From positions 186,001-250,000 of the forward strand of contig CAVUIK010000010.1 in assembly GCA_963741565.1 (NCBI GenBank): DNA of 64,000 nucleotides, given 5' to 3'. The translations under genes and the position numbers were made by a program. Position 1 is the first letter of the stretch. Each line of letters opens with the position of its first letter. Shown in pieces: positions 44,607-54,154 of the stretch. This DNA comes from Ga0077555 sp963741565 (GTDB lineage Bacteria > Pseudomonadota > Alphaproteobacteria > Rhizobiales > Hyphomicrobiaceae). A model generated the notes under the pieces. The model was not told where the DNA came from and made no database searches. It worked only from the letters and a program-made list of their open reading frames with translations.

Positions 44607-46388
44607 TCAGCGCGCTGCGGTCTTGAAGAACAGTGGTTCGCTGCCCAGCGAGCCATAAAGGAACGGCTCCTGGCGCCGCTCCGTCTTCTTGCGCACGTCG
44701 TCGCGGACTTGGCGGAACAGGAAATTGATCTCCAGACCGGGTTTTTCGATGTGCGACAGCAGGGCCTCGGTAAAGGGGCTGTTGGCGCCCTGGCCGTCGG
44801 CGGCGACAGTCCCATGCTTGGCGGCATAGGCGACGAGGACATTGCCTTCGGGCTCGACCGGGGCCAGTCCAGATGCCAGCGAACGTGTTGCACCCGCCGC
44901 GCGGGTCATGCGAGAGAGGAATGGATTGTTCCGGCAGGAATTGAGGATGACGAGGCCGAGCTTGCTCGCGGCGTCGACCTTGGCTTGGACGCGATTGAGT
45001 GAGAGCGTCTCGTCATCGATATGGTTGTCGCGCTTCAATGCGGCATCGACCGGGATCAAATATGTTGTGCCGTTGAGCTCGAGTCCGTGGCCGGCAAAGA
45101 AGACAACCGCCCATTCGGCGCCTTCCGCACGATCACCGAAATCCTTCAGAGCTTTGCTCATCTGCTCGCGGCTGACGTCGTAGACCTCCATCACCAGTCC
45201 GAAGTCGAGCCGGCGGAATGCGTTGGCGACAGCCTTGGCGTCGTTGGCCGGATTTGTGAGAACGCCTGCATTCGCGTAGTTGCTGTTGCCGATCACAAGG
45301 GCAACGCGCTTCGGCTTCGTCGCGGCTGACTTGCCGGCCGAGCGGCTGGCGTTCTGCAACCTGCCGATCCGTTCGCGGGCGACATCCTGGCGTTGCTTGT
45401 CGGCAGCAGCCGGCGCCGGCAGCTCCAACACTTTCTTGTAGTCGGCAATGGCACGCTCATTGTCGCCTGCGGCCGCATAGGCATGTCCGCGGTTGTTGTA
45501 GGCCATGGCGAAATTCGGATCCGACCGTATGGCTTGGTCGTAGTCGCTCATCGCCTTCACCCGCTCGCCGCGATTGGCGTGAATGATGGCACGGTTATTG
45601 TATGCCGATGCGTAGTCCGGGTTCACGCGAACGGCAGCTGTGTAATCGGAGATTGCCTTGTCCTGGTCGCTGTTCTGGCTGTGCAACAAGGCACGGTTGA
45701 AGAAGGCAAACGCATAGTCGGGTTCAATGGCGAGGGTGGCGTCGTAGTCAGCCATCGCCCGGTCCTTGTCGCCCTTGCGGAAGTAGGTCGTCCCGCGGCC
45801 GTGCAGGGCCGAGGTATATTTTGGATCAAGCCGGATCGCGACATCGAAGTCGGCAATCGCGCGATCCAAATCACCAAGGTCGCGATAGAGGTTTGCGCGA
45901 TTGACGTAAGCGGCACTGTAACTGGGCGCGTAGCGAATTGCGGCATCGAAGTCGGCAAGAGCCAAATTCAGGTCGCGCTTGTTGACATAGGAAATGCCTC
46001 GCAAGTTGATCAAGTTTGCATCCTTTGGCAGCAACTTGATTGCCGCGGTAAAGGCGGCGATGGCCAAGTCGGTTTCGCGCTTTGCGTTGTGGAGCCGGCC
46101 CCGGTAGCCGTGGCTTTGTGGGGGCTCGGGATCGAGTCGCAGGGCCTCAGTAAAATCCGCGATGGCCTTGTCGCGCTGCCCGCGATTGACATAGCCGCTG
46201 CCGCGCGCTGCCAGTGCACGAGCCTTGTCCTTGTTGCTGATGGCGGGATTTTCAATGAGGCGCGTGCAAGCCGGCATGCGCACCGTGAGGGCATTGCGAT
46301 TGCAATCCGCCGTGTCGTCGGCGTTGGCAGGAGTGCTGATCCCGAAGACAAGCAGAATGGAAACGAAAAGAAAGCGAAGACCTGGCAT
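44607..46388 (-). CDS. TPR-repeat protein with C-terminal caspase-like (C14) domain
   Basis: Exported protein of 593 residues. A signal peptide (LFVSILLVFGISTPANA) precedes about eight tetratricopeptide repeats (residues about 55-330; e.g. AYVNRANLYRDLGDLDRAIADFDVAIRLDP). After a short linker the caspase fold begins at KRVALVIGNSNYANAGVL. The catalytic pair is His434 in FFAGHGLELNG and Cys485 in LNSCRNNPF; family members usually read DACRNNPF there, so the residue two before the cysteine is Asn instead of Asp. This is an orthocaspase with a protein-binding repeat array, probably acting outside the cytoplasm. GGAGG precedes the ATG at 46388. The target is unknown. Confidence 0.85.
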   Translation of the reverse strand: MPGLRFLFVSILLVFGISTPANADDTADCNRNALTVRMPACTRLIENPAISNKDKARALAARGSGYVNRGQRDKAIADFTEALRLDPEPPQSHGYRGRLHNAKRETDLAIAAFTAAIKLLPKDANLINLRGISYVNKRDLNLALADFDAAIRYAPSYSAAYVNRANLYRDLGDLDRAIADFDVAIRLDPKYTSALHGRGTTYFRKGDKDRAMADYDATLAIEPDYAFAFFNRALLHSQNSDQDKAISDYTAAVRVNPDYASAYNNRAIIHANRGERVKAMSDYDQAIRSDPNFAMAYNNRGHAYAAAGDNERAIADYKKVLELPAPAAADKQRQDVARERIGRLQNASRSAGKSAATKPKRVALVIGNSNYANAGVLTNPANDAKAVANAFRRLDFGLVMEVYDVSREQMSKALKDFGDRAEGAEWAVVFFAGHGLELNGTTYLIPVDAALKRDNHIDDETLSLNRVQAKVDAASKLGLVILNSCRNNPFLSRMTRAAGATRSLASGLAPVEPEGNVLVAYAAKHGTVAADGQGANSPFTEALLSHIEKPGLEINFLFRQVRDDVRKKTERRQEPFLYGSLGSEPLFFKTAAR

Positions 46389-46553
46389 CGGAACCCTCCA
46401 ATACGACACGAAGCAGTAATGGTGCGCCTGGAGAAAAACAATTCCGATGGCGCGGACCCAATTAAGCAGAGATGCTAACAAAACTATGGCCATGCGCGTG
46501 TTCGATCGCGCGCACAGCCCGATTTTTGTCATCACGAATTGGTGAGTGTCGAT

Positions 46554-47390
46554 TCAATGTCCGATCTGCCCTGGCCAGCTTGGTGCTGGGCCGACCGGGG
46601 CGACATCGAGGCGAACGACGGCGCCGGCGAGTGCCGGCTTGGGGGGCTCATACTCCGCCATAACATGTGGATCATGACCCGGGATGATGTGCCGTTCGGA
46701 TGGTGCGAGCTTGCGGAGCACATTGTAGGAATTGAGCATCTCACCGATATGGAAGGCGGTACTGAACAGCTTGTTGGTCAGAAAATGCTCATAGTAGTGC
46801 GTTGCATCGGATGCGAGCACGACCCAACCACGCTTGGTGTGGACGCGTGCGACCTGTAGGCCGTCGGCGTGGCCGGGTGCGGGATGGAGCGTGATTCCAG
46901 GTGCCAATTCGACCATTCCTTCGTGCATCTCGACGCGGCCATTGAAGTTCAATCGCACCATGCCGACCACGTCTTCGACGTGGTAGCTGTGGCCGGGCTT
47001 GGCGTAACGCATGTATTTGCCCGTTGCGTAAGCCATCTCGCGAGCTTGCAGGTGGAACAGGGCATTCGGGAATTTCTCGAAGTTGCCGACATGATCATAG
47101 TGCATGTGCGAGACGATGACGTCTTTGACCTCGCGGGCGTCGACGCCGATCAGCTTCAGGCTCTCGATGGGGCACCTCAGGAATTCGCGCTTGCGGGCCT
47201 TGGCCATTTCCGCCGTGAAGCCAAGATCGAGCACGATCGGACCCTGCGGCCCGATGATGCACCAGACGAAATAGTCCATCGGCATCGGGCTTTCATGTGG
47301 ATCACCGCCAATGAAATGCTCGCGGCGGATGGCATCACGCCGGGCGTACTTGATCGCATAAATCTCGTAGGTCGGCAGCAGCTCGGGCAT
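46554..47390 (-). CDS. N-acyl-homoserine-lactonase-like metallo-beta-lactamase-fold hydrolase
   Basis: Metallo-beta-lactamase-fold hydrolase of 278 residues resembling AttM/BlcC/AiiA-type lactonases. The dinuclear zinc motif is His95-x-His97-x-Asp99-His100 in SHMHYDHVGN; further ligands are in APGHADG, ASDATHYYEH and IPGHDP. It may open the lactone ring of quorum signals or another lactone. GGAG lies six bases before the ATG at 47390; the frame is open to 47546 with no family resemblance there. It is divergent from the feruloyl-CoA synthase gene, 134 bases away. Confidence 0.85.
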   Translation of the reverse strand: MPELLPTYEIYAIKYARRDAIRREHFIGGDPHESPMPMDYFVWCIIGPQGPIVLDLGFTAEMAKARKREFLRCPIESLKLIGVDAREVKDVIVSHMHYDHVGNFEKFPNALFHLQAREMAYATGKYMRYAKPGHSYHVEDVVGMVRLNFNGRVEMHEGMVELAPGITLHPAPGHADGLQVARVHTKRGWVVLASDATHYYEHFLTNKLFSTAFHIGEMLNSYNVLRKLAPSERHIIPGHDPHVMAEYEPPKPALAGAVVRLDVAPVGPAPSWPGQIGH

Positions 47391-47524
47391 CGACGGCTCC
47401 AGGTGGCTTGGCAGCGCATGGGCAACGGGGATCGGCGAAGAGTGCGCCGGGTGGCAGGACATTGCAATCTGTGCAACAGACAAGCGGCGTGACGGCAGGT
47501 GGGCGGACATTGGGGAGGTGCAGA

Positions 47525-49391
47525 TTGCGCGCAACGGCACAACCAAGGGACGGGGCGGGAAATCTGTTCGCGCGACCGCAAATCGAGGTCAGTCGTCAGA
47601 CCGATGGCTCCATCGTACTCGGCTCGAGGCAGACGCTCGAGGCGGCGCCGCCGTCCATTGGGCATTGGCTCGCCCATTGGGGCACGAACGACCCGCAACG
47701 GCCGTTTCTTGCTGAGCGCGATGCGGCCGGCGGCTTGCACCAGCTCAACTATGGCGAGGCGCTGGCGGCGACACTCGCAATCGGCCAAAGCCTCGTCGAC
47801 CGGCGGCTCAGCGCGAACCTGCCGATCTTAATCCTGGCAGAGAATGGAATCGACCACGCGCTGATGATGCTCGGCGCGTTGCATGCGGGATGTCCCGTCG
47901 CGCCTGTGTCGACGGCTTACGCGCGTCTGTCGACCGACTTCGGAAAGTTGCGCCATATCGCAACAAAAATTGCACCAAGGCTCGTCTATGTCGACGATGT
48001 CGATCGCTATGCCAAAGCTTTGGCGGCGTTGGACCTCGGTGCTGCGGAGATCGTGGCGAGCCGCGGGATGTTGCCGGGCCGGGCAACGACAGCCTTCGCC
48101 AGCTTGCTCGTGACACAGCCCGGTCACGGCATCGCCGATGCCTTCGCATGCGTGACGCACGACACACTAGCTAAGGTCCTGTTCACCTCGGGCTCGACCG
48201 GGGCGCCCAAAGGGGTGCTGAACACGCAGCGCATGCTGACCATCAATCAGGACAGCTTGGCTGCGGTCTGGCCGTTTGTTACAAGGATTCCGCCACGACT
48301 TGTCGATTGGCTGCCGTGGAATCACACCTACGGGGGCAATCATAATTTCAACCTGGTGCTGCGAAACGGCGGGTTTCTGTTCATCGACGAGGGGCGGCCG
48401 CTGCCTGGGATGATCGAACGCACTGTTGAGAACCTGCGGGCGGTGGCGCCGACGATCTATTTCGGGGTTCCGCGCGGATTTGCGGTACTGCTTGATCATC
48501 TGGAGCGCGACGAAGCCCTGCAGGCGAACTTCTTCGATCAGTTGCAGCTCATCATGTATGCGGGTGCTTCATTGCCGCAGTCGCTTTGGGAGCGGATTGA
48601 CGGGCTCGCGCGCCGCGTGCGCGGTGCGCCGATTGCGATGACGGCGGGTTGGGGTTTGACCGAGACCGCGCCGGTGGTGACCACGGCTCACTACGCAGTG
48701 GACCGGCCCGGCAATATCGGCGTGCCGGTGCCCGGCACGACCGTGAAGCTCGTGCCGTCGGGCGACAAGTTGGAGATCCGCTGCAAGGGTCCCGGCGTTA
48801 CGCCCGGATACTACAAGGAGCCGGCTCTGACAGCAGCGGCCTTCGACGCGGACGGTTGGCTGCTGACCGGGGATGCGGTCCGGTTTGCGGACCCCGACGA
48901 TCCATCGCAAGGGCTGATGTTCGATGGGCGAACGGCCGAAAACTTCAAACTGTCATCTGGCACGTGGGTCAGTGTCGGTCCACTGCGGACGGCATTGATC
49001 ACGGCCCTGGCGCCGTTGGCAGAGGACTGCGTGATCACGGGGCATGACGGGGACGAGATCGGGGTCCTAGTGTTTCCGAGCATGGCTGCGCTACGGCGGC
49101 TGCTGCCGGCGGGCGGCGATACAGCAGGCATCGCGGATGTGATAGCGGCGCCGGCCGTTATCGAAGCCATGCGGCAACGCCTTGCCGCTTACAATGGAAC
49201 GGCGGGCGGAAGTTCGGTCGCGGATCGCCCGGGCGCTGATTCTGACGGAACCGCCCTCGATCGACGGTGGCGAGATGACCGACAAGGGTTACCTCAACCA
49301 GCGGGCTGTGCTGGTGCGGCGGGCAGGCCTTGTTGCCAGCCTGCATGCGACGCCAGCCGGCGCGGGTGTGATCGAGCTTGGGCGCCCGTGA
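47525..49391 (+). pseudogene. fcs: feruloyl-CoA synthase, frameshifted near the C-terminus
   Basis: Acyl-adenylate-forming enzyme activating hydroxycinnamates such as ferulate to CoA thioesters. The start is TTG at 47525 with GGGGAGG upstream. Motifs: LFTSGSTGAPKGVLNT, VDWLPWNHTYGGNHNFNLVLRNGG, IMYAGASLPQSLWERI, GWGLTETAP, DGWLLTGDAVRFADPDDP and ENFKLSSGTWVSVG, all matching the Fcs group. The frame leaves the family after LAAYNGTAGGSS; the true end (RIARALILTEPPSIDGGEMTDKGYLNQRAVL, containing the catalytic-lysine region) is in the next frame to 49391. One surplus base at about 49216-49220 explains it. Restored length is about 621 residues. Confidence 0.85.
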
Positions 49392-49417
49392 TTTTCCAGC
49401 TGTCCAGGAAAGCGGCG

Positions 49418-49822
49418 CTAGCGACCGGACGGACGATACTCATCAGCGTGGCGATGGAAGATGCGCCACGCGTTGTCCTCCCACCGGCACACCTGGGTGA
49501 CGCGAAGCGCGCGCTGGATGCGGTTCCCGTCGACATTGCGGACCATGTGCTCGAGGTCGACGCAGAGCGCGGTGTCCAGGCCAACGTGGGTGACCATGTT
49601 TTCCAGCCGGAAATCCGTGGCAATGACGTGCTGCGCCGCCCACCTGAGGCGCGGGCCGATCTCGGCGATGCCGCGCTCATAGCCGCCGAGCCCACCGAAG
49701 ATGAATACGTCAGGTTTCGGCGACCAGAGCGCAATGAACGGCTCTGAGTTTCCCTGCAACTGTTGCGCCAGTGCGGGCTCGAGCTTGGCGCGGAATTCCG
49801 CCCAGACGGCTTGGCGATCCAT
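49418..49822 (-). CDS. nuclear transport factor 2-like (SnoaL/DUF4440-type) protein
   Basis: Protein of 134 residues with the NTF2-like cone fold: an opening helix (DRQAVWAEFRAKLEPALAQQ), DVFIFGGLGGYERG, then paired strands ATDFRLENMVTHVGLDTALCVDLEHM and RVTQVCRWEDNAWRIFHRHADEY. The ending RIFHRHADE is typical of SnoaL-like and ketosteroid-isomerase-like proteins. AGAGGA precedes the ATG. It is the last gene of a tight leftward trio with a MoaD/ThiS-like and a cupin-like gene, 15 bases after the former. An enzymatic or binding role cannot be chosen. Confidence 0.8.
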   Translation of the reverse strand: MDRQAVWAEFRAKLEPALAQQLQGNSEPFIALWSPKPDVFIFGGLGGYERGIAEIGPRLRWAAQHVIATDFRLENMVTHVGLDTALCVDLEHMVRNVDGNRIQRALRVTQVCRWEDNAWRIFHRHADEYRPSGR

Positions 49823-49837
49823 GGTGGTCCTCTGGCG

Positions 49838-50083
49838 TCAGCCGCCAGCGATTTGCGGCAGGATATGTACGTCACTGTTGGCGCCGATCGGCTCCAGCAG
49901 CGCGTCCTGATAGATTTGGCCGTCGATGGCGACGGCGAGGCCGTCTTCCAGATGCGGCGCAAGTTCGGGAAACTTGGCGCCGAGCTTACGGAACAGATCG
50001 CGGACCGTCGTGGCGTCGAGATCAAGCTCGGTGACGCCGCCGGTATACTGGCGGAGATTGCCAATCAGGACGACATGGGCCAT
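49838..50083 (-). CDS. MoaD/ThiS family ubiquitin-like sulfur carrier
   Basis: Beta-grasp protein of 81 residues. The C-terminus ends DVHILPQIAGG; the exposed Gly-Gly is what sulfur-carrier and ubiquitin-like proteins use for thiocarboxylation. The core VTELDLDATTVRDLFRKLGAKFPEL and VAIDGQIYQD match MoaD/ThiS. No moaE, thiG or E1-like activator is in the window, so this is not a cofactor operon. It lies four bases after a small cupin-like gene and 15 before the NTF2-like gene. Confidence 0.85.
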   Translation of the reverse strand: MAHVVLIGNLRQYTGGVTELDLDATTVRDLFRKLGAKFPELAPHLEDGLAVAIDGQIYQDALLEPIGANSDVHILPQIAGG

Positions 50084-50086
50084 GGC

Positions 50087-50341
50087 TCAGTACTTCCGTC
50101 CCACCAGCACTTCGACGCCTTCGCGGCCGACGGCCGCGAAGTGCATGCGTCCTGCTGCTACCCCGCAGGTTTCCCCGTCGCGGTAGGTGCGCTCGACGCC
50201 CTCCAGAATGACGATGAGCCCGCGCACCGAGAAATGGTGGCCGTGCTCGCCGTTGGCGAGGCGTGGCTCGTAACGCGTGCGCACGATTTCGACATAGCCG
50301 TCGGTCTTGAGACCGGATTCATAGCTCACTGTGTCCAGCAT
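50087..50341 (-). CDS. small cupin-like protein
   Basis: Protein of 84 residues with cupin features: NGEHGHHFSVRGLIVILEG gives two of the usual metal-ligand histidines, and GETCGVAAGRMHFAAVG the C-terminal His. It is a single short cupin motif, so it may bind a metal or a small ligand as a dimer. AGGAAC lies before the ATG at 50341; the frame is open to 50596, but that part overlaps the TRIC leader and lacks protein character. It is the first gene of the trio with the MoaD-like and NTF2-like genes. Confidence 0.65.
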   Translation of the reverse strand: MLDTVSYESGLKTDGYVEIVRTRYEPRLANGEHGHHFSVRGLIVILEGVERTYRDGETCGVAAGRMHFAAVGREGVEVLVGRKY

Positions 50342-50622
50342 CGCTGAGGTTCCTGGCTTGATCGCGAGTGCGCAAGCGAGGCCATGACTGGCAGCGATTG
50401 TCAACTCGGTGCCGGAGGGACGGCGGTCGTTGATGCATGATATTACTGTGGCGCCTTCTTTCTCAGGTCGCTCTTCGGACGGTCGCTTTGGTGAACTGCA
50501 CGACGCCAAGATAGGGTTTGCGTACGTGGCGGTGGCGAGTTTGCCGTCAAACGGCAGCAGGTAGAATGAACGCCGCGACGCGAAGGCCAGACGCAAGGCT
50601 CGGTGAGGGGAGCACAGACACT

Positions 50623-51318
50623 ATGGTTCAGTTTGGGTTCGATGCGATGTGGACGTATCTCACCGGCATCCTCGACCATTTGGGTACGCTGATGCTGTTT
50701 GTCGACTTGGCTGCAGCGGTTGTATTCGCGATAACGGGGGCTTTGGTTGCTTCGCGCAAGCAGATGGATATCGTCGGGTTCATGTGGCTAGGAGTTGTCA
50801 CCGGCGTCGGCGGGGGAACGGTGCGCGACATTCTGCTCGGGCTGCCGGTCTTCTGGGTCAAAGATCATGCTCCCGTGGTCGCCTGCTTGGTTGCCTCTGT
50901 GATCGTCTATTTCACGGCGCATCTGGTTCATTCTCGTTACCGATTGATCCTTTGGCTCGATGCAGTGGGACTGGCACTGGTCACGGTGGCTGGGACTGCC
51001 AAAGGTCTGGACGCCGGAGCCGGTCCCGTAGTCGCCGTGGTCATGGGCGTCGTCACCGCGTCGGTCGGCGGTGTAATTCGCGACATCCTCGGCCACGAGC
51101 CGTCGATCATTCTGCGCCGGGAGATCTACGTGACCGCGGCGGTGACTGGTGCCGTCGCCTACGTGGCAGCGCTTGGGCTTGCCTTCGATCGATTGGCGTC
51201 GGCTGGTGCCGGCTTCACAACGGCCTTCGGGGTGCGTAGCCTCGCCATCGCGCTAGGTTGGTCGCTGCCCGCGTTCCGATCCCGCGCTGGTCGTTTGCCT
51301 GAAGACATTGCCAAATAA
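50623..51318 (+). CDS. trimeric intracellular cation (TRIC) channel family membrane protein (UPF0126)
   Basis: Seven-helix membrane protein of 231 residues built as two related halves, each with a glycine-rich kink: GVVTGVGGGTVRDILLG and GVVTASVGGVIRDILGH. The twin GGxxRDIL motifs are the family mark. Bacterial members (YicG/YadS type) are potassium/cation channels or amino-acid transport related. GGGGAG precedes the ATG at 50623. It lies head-to-head with the cupin-like trio, with 281 bases between starts that hold no other gene, and ends at a terminator. Confidence 0.87.
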   Translation: MVQFGFDAMWTYLTGILDHLGTLMLFVDLAAAVVFAITGALVASRKQMDIVGFMWLGVVTGVGGGTVRDILLGLPVFWVKDHAPVVACLVASVIVYFTAHLVHSRYRLILWLDAVGLALVTVAGTAKGLDAGAGPVVAVVMGVVTASVGGVIRDILGHEPSIILRREIYVTAAVTGAVAYVAALGLAFDRLASAGAGFTTAFGVRSLAIALGWSLPAFRSRAGRLPEDIAK

Positions 51319-51321
51319 ATT

Positions 51322-51356
51322 GGCCCGCGCAGTCTCTCGCGCGGGCCTCTTATTTT
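51322..51356 (+). terminator. intrinsic terminator after the TRIC gene
   Basis: GGCCCGCGC at 51322-51330 pairs with GCGCGGGCC at 51339-51347 (nine bases, loop of eight), followed by TCTTATTTT. Confidence 0.75.
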
Positions 51357-51392
51357 GGGGCCTTCAGTTGCCCACTCGCCGCCGGCCGCCCA

Positions 51393-53670
51393 TCACTTCT
51401 TGGCGGCCTTCATGGCTTTCAGCACCTTCGGCGGCGACAGCGGCAGCTCGAACATGCGCACGCCGGTGGCACGGCGGGCGGCCGAGTTGATCGCCGCCAT
51501 CGGCGGGATGATCGGCGTCTCGCCGATGCCGCGCACGCCATAGGGATGCCGCGGGTTCGGCACTTCGACGATGATCGTATCGATCATCGGCAGGTCCGAG
51601 GCCACCGGGATCCGGTAGTCGAGGAAGCCGGCGTTCTGCAGCTTGCCGTCGGCGCCGTAGATGTACTCCTCGTTCAGCGCCCAGCCGATGCCTTGCACCG
51701 CGCCACCCTGGAACTGTCCCTCGACGTAGGACGGGTGGATCGCCTTGCCGGCATCCTGGATCACGGTGTAGCGCGTGATCGTCAGCTTGCCGGTTTCGGG
51801 ATCGACTTCGGTGTCGGCGATGTGGACGCCGAAGCTCGGGGCCGCACCCTGTGCCGAGATCGCGGCGACACCGACGAGCGAGCCGCCGGTCTTGCCGGCC
51901 ACCTTGGCGATGTCGGCGAGCGACATCGGCTTGTGCTTGCCGGCGTTGTCACCGGCCGGACGGAACATGCCGTCCTCGAACGCAACTGCATCCTCCGGGA
52001 TCTCCCAGAGCTTGGCGGCGCGTCCGCAGGCCTGCTTGATGATCGAGCGGGCCGCCTCGACGGTCGCCATGCCGGACGAGAACGTCGCGCGGCTGCCACC
52101 GGTGAGGAAGTTGTATCCGAGCGAGCCGGTGTCGGCGATGATCGGCCGAACCTTCTCGTAGGCGATCTTGAGCTCCTCGGCCGCCATCATGGCGAGCGAG
52201 GCACGCAGGCCGCCGATGTCTGGCGTGCCAGCCTGCAGCGTGACCGTGCCGTCCTCGTTGAGCTGCAGATTGACGGTCGTCTCGCCACCGATGTTGAACC
52301 AGAAGCCGGCTGCCATGCCGCGGCCTTGGTTCTTGCCGATTGGCGCCTTCCAGTGCGGGCTGGCCTTGGCCGCTTCGAGACACTCGATCAGGCCGACGGG
52401 ACCGAACTTCGGACCGTAAGCAGCCTTGGTGCCTTCCTTGGCGGCGTTCTTCAGGCGCAGCTCGATCGGATCGATCTTGAGCGTCTCGGCGATCTCGTCG
52501 ACGACGCTCTCGACCGCATACTCCGAGATCGGACCGCCGGGTGCGCGATAGGCCGCGACCTTGGGACGGTTCGACAACACGTCGTAGCCGACGACCTTCA
52601 CGTGCTCGAGGTCATAGGGAGCGAAGGCGCACATGCAGGCGGGCTGCACGGGGCTGCCTTGGAAGCAGCCGGCCTGGAACTTCAGGATGCCTTCGGCGGC
52701 GACGATCTTGCCGTCCTTCTTGGCACCCATCTTGATCCAGACGGTCGCGCCCGAGGTCGGACCGGAGGCGCGGAACACCTCCTCGCGGCTCATCACCATC
52801 TTGACGGGGCGACGCGACTTCTTCGAGAGCGCCAGCGCGATCGGCTCCATGTAGACGACCGTCTTGCCGCCAAAACCGCCGCCGATTTCCGACGACGTCA
52901 CGCGCAGCTTGTTGATGTCCCAGCCGAGCAGCCGGGCGCAGTGTGCGCGTGCGATCCAGTGACCCTGGGTCGTGGTCCACAGTTCTGCCGTCCCGTCTTC
53001 AGAAACGGTGGCCGACGCAGGCGTGCGGTTCGATATAGCCTTGATGCACCGGCTTCGTCTTGAACTCGCGCTCGATGACGATGTCGGCGTCCTTGAAGCC
53101 TTTGGCCACGTCGCCGAGCGTGAACTCGACGCGCTTGGCGACGTTGGAGGGCTTCGTCGGCGGAGGCGTGACGCCGGCGGTGATCATGCCGTCCTCGATG
53201 ATCGGCGCGTCGGGCTGCATCGCCTCGACCTCGTCGATCACGTGCGGCAGGATCTCGTAGTCGACCTTGATCAGCTTCAGCGCCTGACGGGCGACCGCCT
53301 CCGAAGTTGCGGCAACGGCAGCAATCGGATGACCTTCGAACAGCACCTTTTCGCGTGCCATGACGTTACGGACAACGTCACGGTAGTTGACCAGCATCTC
53401 GCCGGCCGGCACGAACTCGGATGCCTGATCCTTGAAGTCGAGACCGGTGATGACAGCCTTGACGCCGGTCAGGGCGGCTGCCTTCGACATATCGATCGAC
53501 TTGATGCGGGCGTGCGGATGCGGCGAACGCAAGACCTTGCCGACGAGCTGGCCGGCGACCTTGTGATCGGCGCCGAATTTCGCACGGCCCGTGACCTTGT
53601 CGGCGCCGTCGGGGCGAATCGGCCGCGTCCCGACGATGTCGAACTTGGGGCTCTTGACGCGCTCTTGCAT
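51393..53670 (-). pseudogene. xanthine dehydrogenase/CO dehydrogenase-family molybdopterin-binding large subunit, frameshifted
   Basis: Catalytic subunit of a three-subunit molybdenum hydroxylase. The N-terminal part from 53670 has DKVTGRAKFGADH and the a/b hammerhead domain through EPHACV; the frame then breaks near 53011. The rest (TEDG-like region, EIGGGFGGK, the Mo-proximal AYRAPGGP, FKFGPVGLIE and the active-site glutamate in VRGIGETP) is in the next frame to 51393. Removing one G from the pair near 53010-53011 restores about 758 residues. AYRAPGGP differs from the AYRCSFR loop of true form I CO dehydrogenase, so CO oxidation is unlikely; an aromatic, heterocyclic or aldehyde substrate is more probable. 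It is the last gene of the M-S-L operon. Confidence 0.85.
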
Positions 53671-53673
53671 GAT

Positions 53674-54153
53674 CTAGGCTCCCTTTCTCATGTCCGATGC
53701 GGCGTCCATGACCGCGCGGATGATCTTGTCGTAGCCGGTGCAGCGGCAGAGATTGCCGGCCAGCCAGTAGCGGACCTCGGTCTCCGTCGGGTTCTTGTTC
53801 TTCTCGAGCAGCGACTTGGCTGCAATGAGAACGCCCGGCGTGCAGATGCCGCACTGGAGTGCCGCATGCTCGAGGAACTTCTGCTGCAGCGGGTGCAGCT
53901 TCTCGCCCTTCGACATGCCCTCGATGGTCTCGATCTTCTTGCCGTTGGCCTCGACGCCGAGGACCAGGCACGAGCAGACGAGACGGCCGTCGACGGTGAC
54001 GCTGCAGGCGCCGCAGTCGCCCGACGAGCAGCCTTCCTTGGCGCCCGTCAGATCGAGTTGATCGCGCAGGCAATCGAGCAGCGTGCTCTCGGTTTCGCAA
54101 AGAAACTCGACGGCGTCGCCGTTGACCGTGGTTGATACGTGATGTTTAGCCAT
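53674..54153 (-). CDS. [2Fe-2S] small subunit of molybdenum hydroxylase
   Basis: Iron-sulfur subunit of 159 residues that passes electrons from molybdenum to FAD. The plant-type ferredoxin cluster is in EGCSSGDCGACSV and VCSC, and the second cluster in CGICTPG and CRCTGY. GGAAGAG precedes the ATG at 54153, one base after the FAD subunit stop, so translation is coupled; the large subunit follows after three bases. Confidence 0.93.
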   Translation of the reverse strand: MAKHHVSTTVNGDAVEFLCETESTLLDCLRDQLDLTGAKEGCSSGDCGACSVTVDGRLVCSCLVLGVEANGKKIETIEGMSKGEKLHPLQQKFLEHAALQCGICTPGVLIAAKSLLEKNKNPTETEVRYWLAGNLCRCTGYDKIIRAVMDAASDMRKGA

Positions 54154-54154
54154 G

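Noticed and set aside
51546..54135. Long open frames on the plus strand (505 and 387 codons) opposite the molybdenum hydroxylase genes
   Set aside because: They mirror the codon pattern of the real genes in GC-rich DNA, have no family motifs or ribosome sites, and the opposite strand encodes clear Mo, FeS and FAD subunits.
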